A stretch of 64,000 nt of DNA from Corynebacterium sp. HMSC078H07 (GCF_001812805.1 NZ_KV810470.1:40122-104121), one strand, 5' to 3'; shown: positions 37,301 through 45,163, counted from the stretch's first letter. The notes: generated by a model from the sequence alone, not told the origin. Program-made: numbers and translations.

Positions 37301-39697
37301 CTAGCGGCGAAAGAGCCCGTTGAGACGGGCCGTGATGTCCTGGCGGTGGTCGTTGTAGAAGTTGAGGAAGCCTTGGAAGACGATGGCGAGAACAACAGGA
37401 AGTACGAGGCCCCACAGTCCTTGGAGCTTCGGCTTCGAGGACTTCATGTCCTTTGAGGAAGCATCGGGCTTGCTGGAGTTTTCTGGCTTCTTGCCGTCAC
37501 CCGTGGAGCCGCCTTGGCCCTTGGAACCGCCCTCGTCTTTGGAGCCACCCTGGTCTTTGGAACCACCCTCGCCCTTTGCGCTCACACAGTCCTTAATCGC
37601 GGCGTCGCCAGCGGCCACGGTGAGCGCCTGGGGCGCAGACGTGATGTCTTTGCCGTCCTTCGTGGTGGCGGTGTAGGTGATCTCGAGTTTGTAGATGCCC
37701 GGCTTGGTGAACGCCCAGTTGGTGTGCGTATGAGAAGCGAAGGTGGTCTCAATGGAATAGTCACCCTCAGCGGAATTCACCAGTGGGGTAAAGGACTTGC
37801 CAAGGCCCTCGGTAGTAAAGAGACCAACATTGCCGCCTTCCGGCATGTCGGTGGGCTTGATGTTGAGCGTCACCGTGCCGTCTTTGTAATCGTCATAATT
37901 CAGGCTCTGGGTGTTGTAACCGGGCCAGATGATGCCTTGCTCTTGAGTCTGCGGCAGCAGGTAGAACTTGTCCTCGCCCAAGTAATCAAACTCCTTGCCC
38001 TTGAGAACCTCTGGGCGCGCACGCAAAGCGTTGTCGTGGATGGCAAGGACGACGTCATCGAGCGGGCGCTCAACGGTCTTCTTGTCCACGATGGCGGTTT
38101 CATCCTTGAGACGCGCGGCGAAGGAGTCGCCGTCACGGGCGGCTGTGATGTCGACGTGGCCGTGGTCCAGAATCTTCTTGTTTGCGCAGACTCCGCTGCG
38201 GGGGCTGGAACCAGGTGTGGCATCTCCCTTGTCGCCCGGTGTCGTTTCCGGCGCGGTGGATTCCTTGCCGAGTTCACCGGTAGCTTCGTAGTTTTGACCG
38301 AAGTCAAAGGAATCCGTCAGGGTAATGGAGCCGGAATTCTGCGTCACCGTCGGGTGCGGGAGGATATCGAGCCGAACCTTGTTGCCGTTGAAGTTCTTGT
38401 CGGCACCAACGACAAACTCGGCGCGGCCGCCCGTGATGACACCGTCGAAAGGAATGTCGGCGTAGTCGCTGTCCCCGCTGAAGAATCCTCCGTGGACATA
38501 ACCGTCGAGCTTCTTATCGGCAGCCTCAACGATGATGCGCGTAGCATCATCACCTTCAGGGACTGCGCGAGCGGTGATACTCGGATCTGACACGGAGATT
38601 TCCTCACCGGAGGAAAGCTCGCGAGGGTTGGAGGTCTCGGTCCAGGAATCGGCGGATTTCTTGGATGATGTGCTGAGCTTCGCGCCCTCGGCGTAGTCGA
38701 GCTCCTCAGATACCCAGCGAGGTGAGTCGTCCTCCGGGGTGTAGACGGCTTGGATCTTTGAGGCCTCGGGGCCGAGGAACTCATCAAAGTGAGCTTTGCC
38801 GTCAGTGACGGGGAGGTCGGTGAGGAAGTAGCCGTCGATAAGCAGTGTCAGGGTACCGTTCGTGCCGCCGGAGAAGTCGATGGAGGAGAGGTTCTCATCG
38901 CCATCCTTCTCCTTGTCCTTCTTCGGAGCGATGGTGAGCTGGTAATCCTTGGCGGAGGCGTCACCGCTCGATGCCGCGTCAAAGCGCTCGCGCAAAGACG
39001 GCGTGGCCTCATTGAGCGGGCGTTCGCCGCCGACCTGGATAGACGTGGTGACCGGCTCGGAGGCAATGAGCTTGCCATTCTTGTCTCGGGCGGTGGTTCG
39101 GTAGGTGAGCTCGTAGCGGCCGGGCTTGGAAAAGACCGTGTAATTGTGAGTGTGCGTGCCGCTGGTCAGCCATGCGGAATGCGGGGCACCTTCAGTGGTG
39201 CCAAAGAAGCGCTGCAGGCCGCCGGGGCCGGGGTAGTAGCCAAACATTTCGACCTCGCCTGGGCCATCGACGCTGAGAAGGTCGAGAGAGGCGATATTGT
39301 CGCGGAAGTCGTCGACGGGCAGCTCAGTGTCCGCACCGAAACCCATCCAGACCGGATCGAGGGTGCCGTTCACGCTAGCGGGGGCCATGTAGTAGGTCTT
39401 TCCAGCCTGACCTGTGAAGGAAAGGGCAGGATCCTCGGGGACAGTGAACTGGTATTGGTTCTTGCCGTTTTGGCCCCAGCCTTTGCCTACCCATGCCACA
39501 GTCTCGTCGAGTGCATGATCAGCATCCGTCGAGTGAGATTTTAGAGTGAGGGAATTGTTCTCCCAGAACGACTTTGGTGAGTCGATGTGGGTTTGTGTGG
39601 CCACGTGCTTGCCGTCGTCAGGGCCAGCGAGCGCAGGTACGGGGGAGGCAAGGAGGGTGGCGCAGGTAAGAAGCGCCACAGTGCGGAGTCGTGCCAC
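37301..39697 (-). CDS. Large two-domain anchored surface protein of the metal transporter operon
   Basis: 798 residues and first gene of the operon. After the signal peptide (to about 24) come a first repeat domain (about 30-225; His37, His182/His184 in GTHTHNYTVFS), a middle beta-rich region (about 250-475) without recognised motif, a second repeat domain (about 505-690; His514 in GHVDI, LLPQTQ...WPGYNTQ, His656/His658 in SHTHTNWAFTKPGIY), a GGSKDQ/GGSKDE-type repetitive linker and a C-terminal helix with an LNGLFRR tail. It corresponds to the transporter-associated wall protein family TIGR03773. The GTG at 39697 lies about 12 nt after AAGAAAGG; a Fur/Zur-type palindrome overlaps the promoter. 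Confidence 0.82.
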   Translation of the reverse strand: MARLRTVALLTCATLLASPVPALAGPDDGKHVATQTHIDSPKSFWENNSLTLKSHSTDADHALDETVAWVGKGWGQNGKNQYQFTVPEDPALSFTGQAGKTYYMAPASVNGTLDPVWMGFGADTELPVDDFRDNIASLDLLSVDGPGEVEMFGYYPGPGGLQRFFGTTEGAPHSAWLTSGTHTHNYTVFSKPGRYELTYRTTARDKNGKLIASEPVTTSIQVGGERPLNEATPSLRERFDAASSGDASAKDYQLTIAPKKDKEKDGDENLSSIDFSGGTNGTLTLLIDGYFLTDLPVTDGKAHFDEFLGPEASKIQAVYTPEDDSPRWVSEELDYAEGAKLSTSSKKSADSWTETSNPRELSSGEEISVSDPSITARAVPEGDDATRIIVEAADKKLDGYVHGGFFSGDSDYADIPFDGVITGGRAEFVVGADKNFNGNKVRLDILPHPTVTQNSGSITLTDSFDFGQNYEATGELGKESTAPETTPGDKGDATPGSSPRSGVCANKKILDHGHVDITAARDGDSFAARLKDETAIVDKKTVERPLDDVVLAIHDNALRARPEVLKGKEFDYLGEDKFYLLPQTQEQGIIWPGYNTQSLNYDDYKDGTVTLNIKPTDMPEGGNVGLFTTEGLGKSFTPLVNSAEGDYSIETTFASHTHTNWAFTKPGIYKLEITYTATTKDGKDITSAPQALTVAAGDAAIKDCVSAKGEGGSKDQGGSKDEGGSKGQGGSTGDGKKPENSSKPDASSKDMKSSKPKLQGLWGLVLPVVLAIVFQGFLNFYNDHRQDITARLNGLFRR

Positions 39698-39737
39698 GGT
39701 GGAGTGAAACCTTTCTTGAGTTCTAGTGGGAGATTTT

Positions 39738-39770
39738 CACTATAAGTAATGATTATCATTCCCTATAGTG
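39738..39770 (-). promoter_or_regulatory. Concentric Fur/Zur-type operator at the metal operon promoter
   Basis: AATGATTATCATT (39748-39760) is a perfect 6-1-6 palindrome of the Fur-superfamily kind. Around the same centre (39754) an outer pair CACTATA (39738-39744) and TATAGTG (39764-39770) extends the symmetry to 33 bp. Read on the minus strand, the proximal outer arm gives TATAGT, a good -10 box for the operon, so a bound repressor would block initiation. Zur is the likeliest factor given the ZnuA/TroA-type transporter; Fur- or manganese-type regulators cannot be excluded. Confidence 0.75.
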
Positions 39771-39871
39771 TTGTTGGAAAATCCCTGCATGCAATTAGTG
39801 GAAACTGCTTTCATCTACCCCCAAGTGGGGCGGGCGGTGCACGACAGATGGGCTGAACTACGATGGGGAAC

Positions 39872-41362
39872 ATGACTGAGAAAACTTCCGACGTCCGCGT
39901 ACGTTTCTGCCCTTCACCGACTGGCACGCCCCACGTGGGCATGGTCCGCACGGCCCTGTTCAACTGGGCTTATGCCCGGCACACTGGGGGCAAGCTCATC
40001 TTCCGCATCGAGGACACTGATGCCGCTCGCGACTCCGAGGAGTCCTACCAGGCCATCATTGACTCCCTGACCTGGCTCGGCTTGGGTTGGGACGAAGGTG
40101 TCAACGTTGGTGGCCCTGATGAGCCCTACCGCCAGTCCCAACGTATGGATATCTACGCCGATGTCCTGCAGAAGCTCAAGGATGGCGGATACGTCTACCC
40201 GGCATACTCCACCAACGAGGAGGTCCAGGAGCGCCACAAGGCGGCCGGCCGCGACCCGCAGCTGGGCTACGACAACTTTGACCGCGACCTCACCCAGGAT
40301 CAGATTGATGCTTTTGAGGCGGAAGGGCGCAAACCGGTGTGGCGTTTGCGCATGCCGGATAAGGATTGGTCCTGGACGGACCTGGTTCGCGGCGACATGA
40401 CCTTCAAGTCGGAGACTCAGCCAGACTATGTCGTGGCTCGCTCCAATGGTGCCCCGCTCTACACCTTGGTTAATCCGGTTGATGACGCGCTGATGGGCGT
40501 GACCCACGTCCTGCGTGGCGAGGATCTGCTGTCCTCCACGCCGCGCCAGCTTGCCCTCTATGAGGCACTTACCGAGCTGGGGATTGCTAAGCAGACTCCG
40601 GAGTTTGGCCACCTGCCCTTCGTGATGGGTGAGGGCAACAAGAAGCTGTCTAAGCGTGACCCGCAATCCAACCTGTTTAATCACCGTGACAACGGCATCA
40701 TCCCGGAGGGCATGCTCAATTACCTGTCCCTTCTGGGCTGGTCGCTGTCTGCGGATCAGGATATCTTCTCGGTGGATGAGCTCATTGCCAACTTCGATGT
40801 GCATGACGTGCTGGGCAACCCGGCTCGCTTCGACCAGAAGAAGTTGGAGGCCATCAACGCCGATCATATTCGTCTGCTCAAGCCGGAAGACTTTGCGCAG
40901 CGCCTTCGTGAGTACCTGAGCGAGTACACCGACTTCCCGGCAGATTACCCGGAGGAGAAGTTCACTTTCGCTGCTGACCTGGTACAGACCCGCATCAAGA
41001 CCCTTTCGGATGCCTACGGCCTCATGTCCTTCCTCACCACTCCGGATGCGGAGTTGAAGCTCGATGAGAAGGCCGCGAAGAAGAATCTTAAGGATGACGC
41101 CGTGCAGCCGCTCGAGGTCTCTATTGCCAAGCTGGAAGAGCTCGGGGAGTGGAAGACTGAGGAGATTGAGAAGGTTCTCTCCGCCGCGCTTATCGACGAC
41201 CTCGGGCTCAAACCCCGCAAGGCCTACGGTGCCCTGCGTGTAGCCATCTCCGGTCAGCAGGTTTCCCCGCCGCTGTTTGAGTCCATGGAGCTGCTGGGCA
41301 AGGAGTCCACCTTGGCGCGCCTTAAGGCGGCACAGGCCGTTACGCCGTGGAGCGCTGAGTAA
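39872..41362 (+). CDS. gltX: Glutamyl-tRNA synthetase
   Basis: A 496-residue class I synthetase that charges tRNAGlu, and probably tRNAGln, with glutamate. Seen: [22 protein letters not shown] (HIGH-type motif), [28 protein letters not shown] and KKLSKRD (KMSKS-type loop), then the helical anticodon-binding half. TACGAT (39859-39864) lies 7 nt before the ATG at 39872, so a leaderless start is favoured over the ATG at 39863, which overlaps the box. tRNA-Gln and tRNA-Glu lie immediately downstream, and gatB is in the same window, fitting a non-discriminating enzyme. Confidence 0.95.
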   Translation: MTEKTSDVRVRFCPSPTGTPHVGMVRTALFNWAYARHTGGKLIFRIEDTDAARDSEESYQAIIDSLTWLGLGWDEGVNVGGPDEPYRQSQRMDIYADVLQKLKDGGYVYPAYSTNEEVQERHKAAGRDPQLGYDNFDRDLTQDQIDAFEAEGRKPVWRLRMPDKDWSWTDLVRGDMTFKSETQPDYVVARSNGAPLYTLVNPVDDALMGVTHVLRGEDLLSSTPRQLALYEALTELGIAKQTPEFGHLPFVMGEGNKKLSKRDPQSNLFNHRDNGIIPEGMLNYLSLLGWSLSADQDIFSVDELIANFDVHDVLGNPARFDQKKLEAINADHIRLLKPEDFAQRLREYLSEYTDFPADYPEEKFTFAADLVQTRIKTLSDAYGLMSFLTTPDAELKLDEKAAKKNLKDDAVQPLEVSIAKLEELGEWKTEEIEKVLSAALIDDLGLKPRKAYGALRVAISGQQVSPPLFESMELLGKESTLARLKAAQAVTPWSAE

Positions 41363-41390
41363 CAGCACGGAAGCAGTCTCACAGGGCTGT

Positions 41391-41431
41391 AATTTCGGGG
41401 CGTTAGGGTTACGACCCAGCGCCCCGAAATT
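41391..41431. terminator. Hairpin behind gltX
   Basis: Perfect 12-nt arms AATTTCGGGGCG (41391-41402) and CGCCCCGAAATT (41420-41431) around a 17-nt loop, which has its own GGGT/ACCC pair. The T-run is short, but the stem is strong and it separates gltX from the tRNA promoter. Confidence 0.7.
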
Positions 41432-41449
41432 GTCCTCTAGCCTGGCGAT

Positions 41450-41478
41450 TTGTGTGGATCGGGTGTGCTGGATATAGT
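41450..41478 (+). promoter_or_regulatory. tRNA-Gln promoter
   Basis: TTGTGT (41450-41455) and TATAGT (41473-41478) with a 17-bp spacer, ending about 58 nt before the tRNA-Gln gene. Confidence 0.65.
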
Positions 41479-41535
41479 TATAAACCGTTGCAGCGAGCGG
41501 CGAGGGGAGATTCCCAAGTACGTTCACCGCAATAA

Positions 41536-41607
41536 TGGCCTATGGTGTAATTGGCAACACAACGGTTTCTGGTACCGTCATTCTAGGTTCGAGTCCTGGT
41601 AGGCCAG
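41536..41607 (+). tRNA. tRNA-Gln (anticodon CTG)
   Basis: The 72-nt cloverleaf has acceptor arms TGGCCTA and TAGGCCA, an anticodon stem ACGGT/ACCGT with loop TTCTGGT (anticodon CTG) and the T-loop GGTTCGAGTCC. A complete CCA is not encoded (GCA follows). In this lineage it should be charged with Glu by GltX and amidated by GatCAB. Confidence 0.93.
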
Positions 41608-41663
41608 CAGTGATAGCGATTTAACGCAGTAACTCGCGTCAAACTATGTTGTCACAGTTCTAT

Positions 41664-41736
41664 GCCCCGTTCGTCTAGCGGCCTAGGACGCCGGCCTCTC
41701 ACGCCGGTAACACGGGTTCAAATCCCGTACGGGGTA
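41664..41736 (+). tRNA. tRNA-Glu (anticodon CTC), copy 1
   Basis: The 73-nt cloverleaf has acceptor arms GCCCCGT and ACGGGGT, anticodon stem CCGGC/GCCGG with loop CTCTCAC (anticodon CTC) and T-loop GGTTCAAATCC. It is identical over its whole length to the copy at 43754-43826. It probably shares the transcript of tRNA-Gln and is followed by a strong terminator. Confidence 0.95.
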
Positions 41737-41745
41737 CCACTTAAG

Positions 41746-41779
41746 GAGTGGCAAGCATCAGGTGCTTGCCACTCTTTTT
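41746..41779 (+). terminator. Rho-independent terminator behind tRNA-Glu copy 1
   Basis: GAGTGGCAAGCA (41746-41757) pairs perfectly with TGCTTGCCACTC (41763-41774), five-base loop, followed by TTTTT. Confidence 0.92.
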
Positions 41780-41796
41780 CTCTATGATTGTCAACC

Positions 41797-42363
41797 ATGC
41801 ACTTCTACATCGTTCATGGATACCAAGCCAGTCCTGATAGCCATTGGTTCCCATGGCTCGAGCAACGCCTGACCGCCGATGGGCAACACGCTGTTCATAC
41901 CATTGCGTTGCCAGACCCGAATGCGCCGACGCTCGATGAGTGGGTTGAGGCAATACGCCGCGATATCGGCCGCCCAAATGCTGATACCTGCGTCATTACG
42001 CATAGCCTAGGCGGCATCGCCCTGCTGCACTATCTCACGGCATTAGAAGGCGAGTGGGAGCTTCCCGGTCTCTTTATCGTCTCTGGGTTCGTGGAAAAGC
42101 TTCGCGTTATTCCAGAACTCGACGAGTTCATTGGCCAAGCACATGTCGACCTGTCTGCTATCAAGCCCCACATTGCTCATTCAGAGGTCTTCCTGTCCAC
42201 TGACGATATCCTCGTGGACCCAGACTTAACGCAGCAGCTTGCCGACGCCCTCTCGGCCACCCCCATCATCATCCACGATGCTGGGCATTTCCTCGAAAGC
42301 GACGGCTATACCGAGTTTCCACAGTTGGAGGAGCGCCTCACGCAGTGGCTGCGCGGTCTATAG
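41797..42363 (+). CDS. RBBP9/YdeN-type serine hydrolase
   Basis: A 188-residue alpha/beta hydrolase of the small RBBP9/YdeN (Ser_hydrolase) family. The nucleophile elbow is THSLGG, the acid is likely in VSTDDILVDPDL and the catalytic His is in HDAGHFLESDG. The family start (MHFYIVHGYQASPDSHW) is seen directly. TATGAT (41783-41788) lies 8 nt before the ATG at 41797; the frame opens at 41788, inside that box. It lies between the two tRNA-Glu genes, and its end overlaps the convergent regulator gene by 6 nt. The substrate of this family is unknown. Confidence 0.82.
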   Translation: MHFYIVHGYQASPDSHWFPWLEQRLTADGQHAVHTIALPDPNAPTLDEWVEAIRRDIGRPNADTCVITHSLGGIALLHYLTALEGEWELPGLFIVSGFVEKLRVIPELDEFIGQAHVDLSAIKPHIAHSEVFLSTDDILVDPDLTQQLADALSATPIIIHDAGHFLESDGYTEFPQLEERLTQWLRGL

Positions 42364-42687
42364 GCCCTTGGTCATTGCTTTGAGTGCCTCCACGTGCTGT
42401 GTGTAGGCCCGAGTCCCTGCCTCAGTAAGCGTGACCCACACGGTATCCTTCGCGCGCGTGGAGCCGTACTCGCGCGTACGGCTTACGTACCCGTTGTTCT
42501 CGAGATGCTTCAACTGCTTCGACAGCGTATCGGCGGGAAGTTCCGTGAGGTCAGCAAGCAGACTGTACTTCATCTGAAGGCCGGCAGTTGCGCCTGCGGA
42601 GAATAGCGTGGCGCAGATTTTGAGCCGATTAATGGGATGGATGATTGGATCCAGTTCGGCTGGACGGTGCGTAGATTCCTTAGGCAT
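42358..42687 (-). CDS. Winged-helix transcriptional regulator (HTH_34 type), second copy
   Basis: 109 residues from the ATG at 42687. It closely resembles the regulator at 12364-12678: LDPIIHPINRLKICATL, LSKQLKHLENNGYVSRTREYG and KDTVWVTLTEAG match it nearly position for position. The ATG overlaps the end of the membrane-protein gene by 8 nt, so translation is coupled. The in-frame start at 42750 lies deep in that gene and is rejected. Two copies of a 15-bp palindrome upstream of the pair (43102-43140) are the likely autoregulatory sites. Confidence 0.8.
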   Translation of the reverse strand: MPKESTHRPAELDPIIHPINRLKICATLFSAGATAGLQMKYSLLADLTELPADTLSKQLKHLENNGYVSRTREYGSTRAKDTVWVTLTEAGTRAYTQHVEALKAMTKGL

Positions 42688-43084
42688 TGACGCCCTTGAC
42701 GGCGGCATTACGGTTCTCATACAGCATCCACGCCGTTGCCGCAGAGACAATTGCGCCGCAGACCACCATCCACGGCCATGAGTCCGGAGTTGGGGTGGTG
42801 GACATGATCATTGCACCGGGCAGCAGTACCCGTGACCAGGTCGCGCGGTTGTTACTTGGCCCCATATTCGGATCGGGGCGCACGAATGGGTTCGCAATCT
42901 TGTCCTTGAGGAGATAGCCCAGAATAAAGGTCGGTACGAGAACTGCGAGGCCGTACCACCATGACAGTTTGGTTAGCGCGAGACCGCCGCCGATGCCGAG
43001 CGCGACAAGCGCAACCGCCCACGGACTTTGAGTCCAGGCGGTGCGTTTTTGGGCTTCCTCAATGACTTTTAGATCGTCGTTCAA
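42680..43084 (-). CDS. Four-helix membrane protein of the second regulator-coupled module
   Basis: 134 residues: a short charged N-terminus with one KVIEEAQKRTAW segment and four hydrophobic helices (two tight pairs separated by a polar loop near residues 65-85). I do not recognise a family beyond its likeness in size, topology and context to the protein at 11930-12367. It is co-transcribed with the winged-helix gene, which its end overlaps. Tandem palindromes stand just before its start. Confidence 0.65.
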   Translation of the reverse strand: MNDDLKVIEEAQKRTAWTQSPWAVALVALGIGGGLALTKLSWWYGLAVLVPTFILGYLLKDKIANPFVRPDPNMGPSNNRATWSRVLLPGAMIMSTTPTPDSWPWMVVCGAIVSAATAWMLYENRNAAVKGVNA

Positions 43085-43101
43085 TGCTCAACTCCCTTAC
43101 T

Positions 43102-43140
43102 TGCAACTAGTGCAAAACTAACACTTGCAAGTAGTGCAAG
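43102..43140 (-). promoter_or_regulatory. Tandem 15-bp palindromic operators
   Basis: TTGCAACTAGTGCAA (43102-43116) and TTGCAAGTAGTGCAA (43126-43140) share the form TTGCA-N5-TGCAA and start 24 bp apart. They lie 18-56 bp before the membrane-protein/regulator pair. The second extends to ACTTGCA...TGCAAGT. They are candidate binding sites for the winged-helix protein. Confidence 0.65.
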
Positions 43141-43693
43141 TAAAGGGATGTAGTGAGAAGCATTGACAGGAAAGATGGGGGAGCTTCTCTTGGCTTAGGA
43201 GGGCAGTGGTCTTGTTGTGCCCCATACCGGTGAGGGGAGAGCCTAGGTTCAAGGGAACTGAATTTAAGGACCAGGGGGCAAACCAGTGTCCAATTGGTCT
43301 AAGTGCTTTCGGTGTGCGTGCGCCGGGCTTACACTGCAGGTACAGGACATTCCCGGAAGAAAGGAGAGCGGATGGCGGAAGCTGAAAATCATCACTATCG
43401 CCGACGCGACTCTAGCAGATAGTACGAGGCGGCATCGCCATAATCCATAACTTCTTAAAGCCAACTCTCGAGCGAAGTAGGAGCCTTGCACCACATGCTG
43501 TTAGCGCACGTGTCCTCCCGAACCTCCAGCGTTGCACACTAGTGTTCCGGCCTTAGCTGCCCACGGTAAGCCAGCGGAATAACCACTGATTCGATCCGCA
43601 CCCAGGCCGAGAGAATTCAAGTAGTCACCGCAGCCACAACAGGGCAACGAGGTTCGGGATTTTATCTGTTTATAAGTGTATTTACCTGCCGAT
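43141..43693. other. Gene-poor spacer before tRNA-Glu copy 2
   Basis: Apart from a possible 16-codon frame at 43372-43422 I see no gene. The minus-strand frames at 43264-43494 and 43501-43701 have no ribosome sites, no domain and odd composition. The stretch could be decayed sequence left by past insertion next to the tRNA genes. Confidence 0.4.
43372..43422 (+). CDS. Possible small ORF with strong ribosome site
   Basis: A 16-residue frame (MAEAENHHYRRRDSSR) preceded by AAAGGAGA at good spacing (43360-43367) and, further up, by TACACT. It could be a short peptide, a leader, or the first codons of a broken gene, since no related frame continues after the stop. Nothing in its sequence suggests a function. 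Confidence 0.25.
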   Translation: MAEAENHHYRRRDSSR

Positions 43694-43721
43694 TTGTGCA
43701 ATCTTTCGGAGATCCTATAGT
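43694..43721 (+). promoter_or_regulatory. Promoter of tRNA-Glu copy 2
   Basis: TTGTGC (43694-43699) and TATAGT (43716-43721) with a 16-bp spacer, about 30 nt before the tRNA. The hexamers match those of the tRNA-Gln promoter. Confidence 0.7.
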
Positions 43722-43753
43722 GTTTAGCAGGTCCGCAACGGACAGCTAAACGA

Positions 43754-43826
43754 GCCCCGTTCGTCTAGCGGCCTAGGACGCCGGCCTCTCACGCCGGTAA
43801 CACGGGTTCAAATCCCGTACGGGGTA
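43754..43826 (+). tRNA. tRNA-Glu (anticodon CTC), copy 2
   Basis: A 73-nt gene identical to 41664-41736, with its own promoter and terminator. The flanks differ from those of copy 1, so the identity stops at the tRNA borders. Confidence 0.95.
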
Positions 43827-43831
43827 CAACG

Positions 43832-43869
43832 AAAAGCGCTAAGCCATTCCTATGGCTTAGCGCTTTTTT
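43832..43869. terminator. Bidirectional Rho-independent terminator
   Basis: AAAAGCGCTAAGCCA (43832-43846) pairs with TGGCTTAGCGCTTTT (from 43853), six-base loop, ending in TTTTTT. It serves tRNA-Glu copy 2 and the convergent lipoprotein gene. Confidence 0.92.
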
Positions 43870-43890
43870 GCTTTCGCGACTTCTAGGGTT

Positions 43891-44664
43891 CTAGACAATC
43901 ATGATTTCGGCGTTGTTGCCGCCGGTACAGCGGATGATCTCGCGATCGTCGGTCCTGCAGGCAAGGTTGTAAGTTTGATGGGTCACCGGACTGGTGACGG
44001 AAATCTGTGGTGGAACGTATCCGCGAAGGTCTTCCAAAGAGCTGGTAGTAAGACTCATGAGGTGGCCAGCGGTCGAGCGGGCAAAATCGCAGCTGGTATT
44101 TGGTCCTGCAAGGACGTAGGTGATGTTGTAGCCATCACCTGTCTGGCACATCGTGGCGGGGGTGCCGAACACATCGACTTTGGCGCCGTTAATCTGGTTC
44201 TCTGGTAGCTGCTCGTGTATGTGGTTGAGGGAACCAATACGAGCGGATTCAATCGTTTTCCGGCTTCCAGGTGGCATGACATACTGTCCGGGCTCTACTC
44301 CCTGGAGGTGGGGAGGTGTAGTCTGTGGAGCCTGCTGCTGGGCTGCTTGGGGTTGTTGTGCGCCCTGCTGCTGCGCAGCTTGCGGCTGAGCGCCTGCTTG
44401 TCCTTCTGGTGCGGAGCCACCCGGAATGGTGGGCTCAGGGCCTGCAGGTACCTCGACGTGGGAATCGTCGTTAAGCGGCTTGAAAGCTGGGTAGGTGTTC
44501 TTGAATGAAGGCTCTGCTGCCTCGGAGGTGGCTGGGGCAGTGGTTGGGGCGGCGGTCTCGGTGGTGGTAGAGGAGCAGCCAGTTGCGAGGAGGCCCGCGG
44601 TGGCTACGGCGGTCAGTGCCGTGAGGAATCGGCGTGCGGAGGAAGGGGTCTGTGAGGAAGTCAT
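43891..44664 (-). CDS. Putative lipoprotein with Gln/Ala/Pro-rich linker
   Basis: 257 residues: a signal with lipobox-like LLATGC (Cys30), a Thr/Ala/Glu-rich start, a PQAAQQQ-type repetitive linker (about 85-120) and a globular C-terminal domain (about 135-257) with four Cys that may form two disulfides (MCQTGDGYN, NTSCDFARS, NLACRTDD, IIRCTGG). The family is not recognised. TAGTGT lies 6 nt before the ATG, so the start is probably leaderless. It should be an envelope protein held off the membrane by the linker. Confidence 0.65.
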   Translation of the reverse strand: MTSSQTPSSARRFLTALTAVATAGLLATGCSSTTTETAAPTTAPATSEAAEPSFKNTYPAFKPLNDDSHVEVPAGPEPTIPGGSAPEGQAGAQPQAAQQQGAQQPQAAQQQAPQTTPPHLQGVEPGQYVMPPGSRKTIESARIGSLNHIHEQLPENQINGAKVDVFGTPATMCQTGDGYNITYVLAGPNTSCDFARSTAGHLMSLTTSSLEDLRGYVPPQISVTSPVTHQTYNLACRTDDREIIRCTGGNNAEIMIV

Positions 44665-44770
44665 GGCCCCACACTAACGCCTGCCTAGCCATATGGTGTG
44701 GGAAAACGGGGAACGCTGCCCTGCTCAGTGAAGTGCTGTAGCCGGGCAGCGTGTGGAAAGTGGTTGGGAT

Positions 44771-45061
44771 TTAGTGATCGTCCCAGTGTCCGTCGTGGGC
44801 GGCGTGGCGGTGGCCATCGTGCAGGTAGTCCACGTGATCGCCGTGCGGGACGGCGACGTGGCCGCAGCCCTCGCCGTGCTCGTGGTCGTGGTCCTCGTGA
44901 ACGTGGTGCTCAGACGTCTCGCACTCATCCCAGTGGCCCTCGTGCTCACGGTGGATGTGGCCGTCGTGAACGTAGTCGGTGTGATCGCCATGCTGGAAAG
45001 CAACGTGGCCGCAGCCTTCGCCGTGGGTGTGGGCGTGCTCTTCGTGGATGGTGTGGGTCAT
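44771..45061 (-). CDS. Histidine-rich metal-binding protein with internal duplication
   Basis: 96 residues, 28 of them His, built of two repeats of about 48 residues, each with HGEGCGHVA, HGDHxDYxHDGH and a closing HDGHWD/HEGHWDE. No signal peptide or helix is seen, so it is probably cytoplasmic and binds zinc, nickel or copper as a store or buffer. GAAGGAG precedes the ATG. Upstream, two AATGAAAA direct repeats (45098-45119 region) might be part of a metal-regulator site. Similar short His-rich proteins occur in other actinobacteria, sometimes misnamed as zinc transporter permeases. Confidence 0.72.
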   Translation of the reverse strand: MTHTIHEEHAHTHGEGCGHVAFQHGDHTDYVHDGHIHREHEGHWDECETSEHHVHEDHDHEHGEGCGHVAVPHGDHVDYLHDGHRHAAHDGHWDDH

Positions 45062-45163
45062 GACTTCTCCTTCATGAACGTGGGGGTTTCAATCCATTTT
45101 CATTTAACTGCGTTTTCATTAGAGTTTCAATAGCGGGGGTATCGGGGGTGCTACAGTAAGTGC

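Noticed and set aside
30820-39697. LPXTG-type sortase anchoring of the surface proteins
   Set aside because: All four end in a hydrophobic helix plus a short Arg tail without LPXTG, so tail anchoring is favoured.
39914-41527. Long minus-strand frame (537 codons) opposite gltX
   Set aside because: Its sequence is a mirror shadow of the high-GC coding strand, with no ribosome site or domain; gltX is certain.
43264-43494. Minus-strand frames between tRNA-Glu copies (43264-43494 and 43501-43701)
   Set aside because: No ribosome sites, unusual composition, no domain.
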